DNA of 5,879 nucleotides, taken from Gemmatimonadota bacterium. Lineage in GTDB: Bacteria; Gemmatimonadota; Gemmatimonadetes; Gemmatimonadales; GWC2-71-9. The stretch covers positions 7,029 to 12,907 of the forward strand of contig QHTY01000044.1 of the NCBI GenBank assembly GCA_003220985.1, written 5' to 3'. The position numbers and the translations under genes were made by a program. This document shows, piece after piece, positions 4,692 through 5,879 of this stretch. The notes below the pieces were generated by a model, which searched no databases, was not told the origin of the DNA, and saw only the letters and a list, made by a program, of their open reading frames with translations. How positions within the stretch are numbered: the first letter of the stretch is position 1; every line of letters starts with the position of its first letter.

Positions 4692-5879
4692 AGTGTGACG
4701 CCTTCTTTCCAGATCGCGATCTCGCGGTACCCGTGCTTCTCGTTGTTCGCGAGCGCTCGTCCCGACGCTACGTCGAGGATCAGCGCGAACAGGTCGTCCG
4801 CGAGTTGGTCCATCGTCGCGGTACCGTCGAGGAACGCTCCCGCGTTGAGGTCGATCCAATGCGGCTTCTTCTCGGCAATCGCGGTGTTGGACGAGATCTT
4901 GAGCGTGGGCACGGGGAACCCGAGCGGGGTGCCGCGGCCCGTCGTGAAGAGGAGCACCGTCGCGCCGCTCGCGACCAGGGCCGTGGACGACACGCCGTCG
5001 TTCCCTGGCGATTCGAGCAGCGCCAGACCTCCCGCTCCCGTCGCCGCGGGCGCGCCGTACCGCAGCACCTGCGTCACGGTGGCTTGGCCGCCTTTCTGGA
5101 TCGCGCCCAGCGATTTCTCCTCGAGCGTGGTCAGGCCCCCCGCGACGTTGCCCGGCGACGGGTTCTCGTAGATCGGCTGCCCGTGGCGGATGAAGTAAGC
5201 CTTGAAATCGTTGATCAGGGTGACGATCTGCCGAAACACGGTCTCGTCGACCGCCCGGTTCATCAGCAGCCGCTCGGCACCGAACATCTCGGGCACTTCG
5301 GTGAGGATCACCCCGCCGCCCAGCGCTGTCACGCGGTCGGCGATGCGCCCGACGAGCGGGTTCGCCGTGATGCCGCTCAACCCGTCTGAGCCGCCGCATT
5401 TGTGGCCGAGGATGAGATCGGACGCGGGGCACTCCTCGCGGCGGTCGCCCGTCATTGCGGCAACGAGCTGCCCCAGGGCCTCCAGCCCCGCGTCCACCTC
5501 GTCGGTGACGTCCTGCGAATTGAAAAACCGGAGGCGGCCCTTGTCGACGGTGCCCGCGAGCTCGAGGAGCGCGTCCATCTGGTTGTTCTCGCAGCCGAGG
5601 CCGAGGACCAGGACGCCGCCCGCGTTGGGATGGCGCAGCAGGCCGGCGAGGGCCCGCTGGGTGTTGCGGAGGTCGTCGCCCAGCTGGCCGCATCCGTAGG
5701 GGTGCGAGAAGCTGTAGACGCCGTCAATGCGTCCCTGGAACCGCGCGGCGCCGTCGCGCGCGATCCGCTCCGCCGCGTGGTTCACACAGCCGACCGTGTT
5801 GAGGATCCACACCTCGTTGCGCGTACCGACGCGGCCGCCGGGGCGGCGGTATCCCATGAATGTCGGCGCCGGTAGGGGC
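4688..5879 (-). CDS. uxaA: Altronate dehydratase, UxaA family, catalytic part (5' end outside window)
   Basis: UxaA removes water from D-altronate to give 2-keto-3-deoxy-D-gluconate in the cytoplasmic galacturonate pathway; the family needs a divalent metal, usually iron. Taking the Met codon at 5857 as residue 1, the visible protein shows GYRRPGGRVGTRN (2-14), SHPYGCGQ (51-58), LGLGCENNQ (85-93), LGHKCGGSDGLSGITANP (150-167), GNVAGGLTTLEEKSLG (236-251), SPGNDGVSSTA (283-293) and TTGRGTPLGFPVPTLKISSN (305-324). These are the ordered conserved blocks of the large domain. The frame stays open upstream of 5857 to the window edge and reads PLPAPTF before MGYRR. This matches the usual 'TFMGYRR' entry into the domain, so 5857 is not the likely start. 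Full UxaA (about 500 residues) carries an N-terminal SAF domain of ~100 residues; whether it is fused here or is a separate gene lies beyond the window. Galactarate dehydratase (GarD) is a close relative and an alternative, but the hexuronate-type transporter next door favours UxaA. Confidence 0.88.
   Translation of the reverse strand, partial: PLPAPTFMGYRRPGGRVGTRNEVWILNTVGCVNHAAERIARDGAARFQGRIDGVYSFSHPYGCGQLGDDLRNTQRALAGLLRHPNAGGVLVLGLGCENNQMDALLELAGTVDKGRLRFFNSQDVTDEVDAGLEALGQLVAAMTGDRREECPASDLILGHKCGGSDGLSGITANPLVGRIADRVTALGGGVILTEVPEMFGAERLLMNRAVDETVFRQIVTLINDFKAYFIRHGQPIYENPSPGNVAGGLTTLEEKSLGAIQKGGQATVTQVLRYGAPAATGAGGLALLESPGNDGVSSTALVASGATVLLFTTGRGTPLGFPVPTLKISSNTAIAEKKPHWIDLNAGAFLDGTATMDQLADDLFALILDVASGRALANNEKHGYREIAIWKEGVTL
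4701..4710 (-). promoter_or_regulatory. Shine-Dalgarno for the GTG start of the transporter
   Basis: On the minus strand, ggaaagaagg lies within the last codons of the dehydratase gene, 9 nt before the GTG at 4691. Together with the GTGA overlap it fixes the transporter start and implies translational coupling. Confidence 0.7.

Noticed and set aside
3705..5171. Long plus-strand open frame opposite the transporter and dehydratase
   Set aside because: Its composition is an Arg/Asp/Glu/His-rich antisense shadow with no domain. The minus strand encodes two clear family members.

Overview
The window is high-GC bacterial chromosome. Three things suggest Gemmatimonadota or a related soil lineage such as Acidobacteriota: a PD40-repeat propeller protein rich in SNRDGNNEIYVMNADGTG-type units, a small stand-alone TonB-receptor plug-domain lipoprotein, and exported sugar-degrading enzymes. 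This is inference from gene style only; there is no rRNA or marker gene to settle it.

Layout from left to right. The C-terminal part of a PD40/TolB-like beta-propeller protein (+) enters from the left edge and ends at 803. Eight bases further, on the opposite strand, lies a short wreck of an MDR-family quinone oxidoreductase (812-1006). It keeps the first ~25 codons and the last ~37, with the middle deleted and a frameshift near the end. A tRNA-Asn(GTT) follows at 1098-1170 (+). Only two bases separate it from the stop codon of a secreted GH27 alpha-galactosidase on the minus strand (1173-2342).

A 127-bp divergent intergenic region (2343-2469) carries a TTGACG...CGTCAA inverted repeat. It separates the galactosidase from a two-gene plus-strand operon: a plug-domain lipoprotein (2470-2907) and a small outer-membrane beta-barrel protein (2904-3449), coupled by an ATGA overlap. 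That operon runs tail-to-tail, with overlapping stop codons, into a minus-strand operon read from the right edge. This second operon holds an altronate dehydratase (UxaA catalytic part, cut by the window) followed by an MFS hexuronate transporter (3444-4691), joined by a GTGA overlap.

Functionally, the right third is a hexuronate (galacturonate-type) uptake and catabolism operon. The middle holds an exported alpha-galactosidase and a small envelope-protein pair. Together they fit a saprotroph that degrades plant hemicellulose and pectin. I found no defence system, mobile element, CRISPR array or clearly novel multi-gene system. The points most worth a second look are the collapsed oxidoreductase, the plug-lipoprotein/beta-barrel pair, and the dyad in the divergent promoter region.
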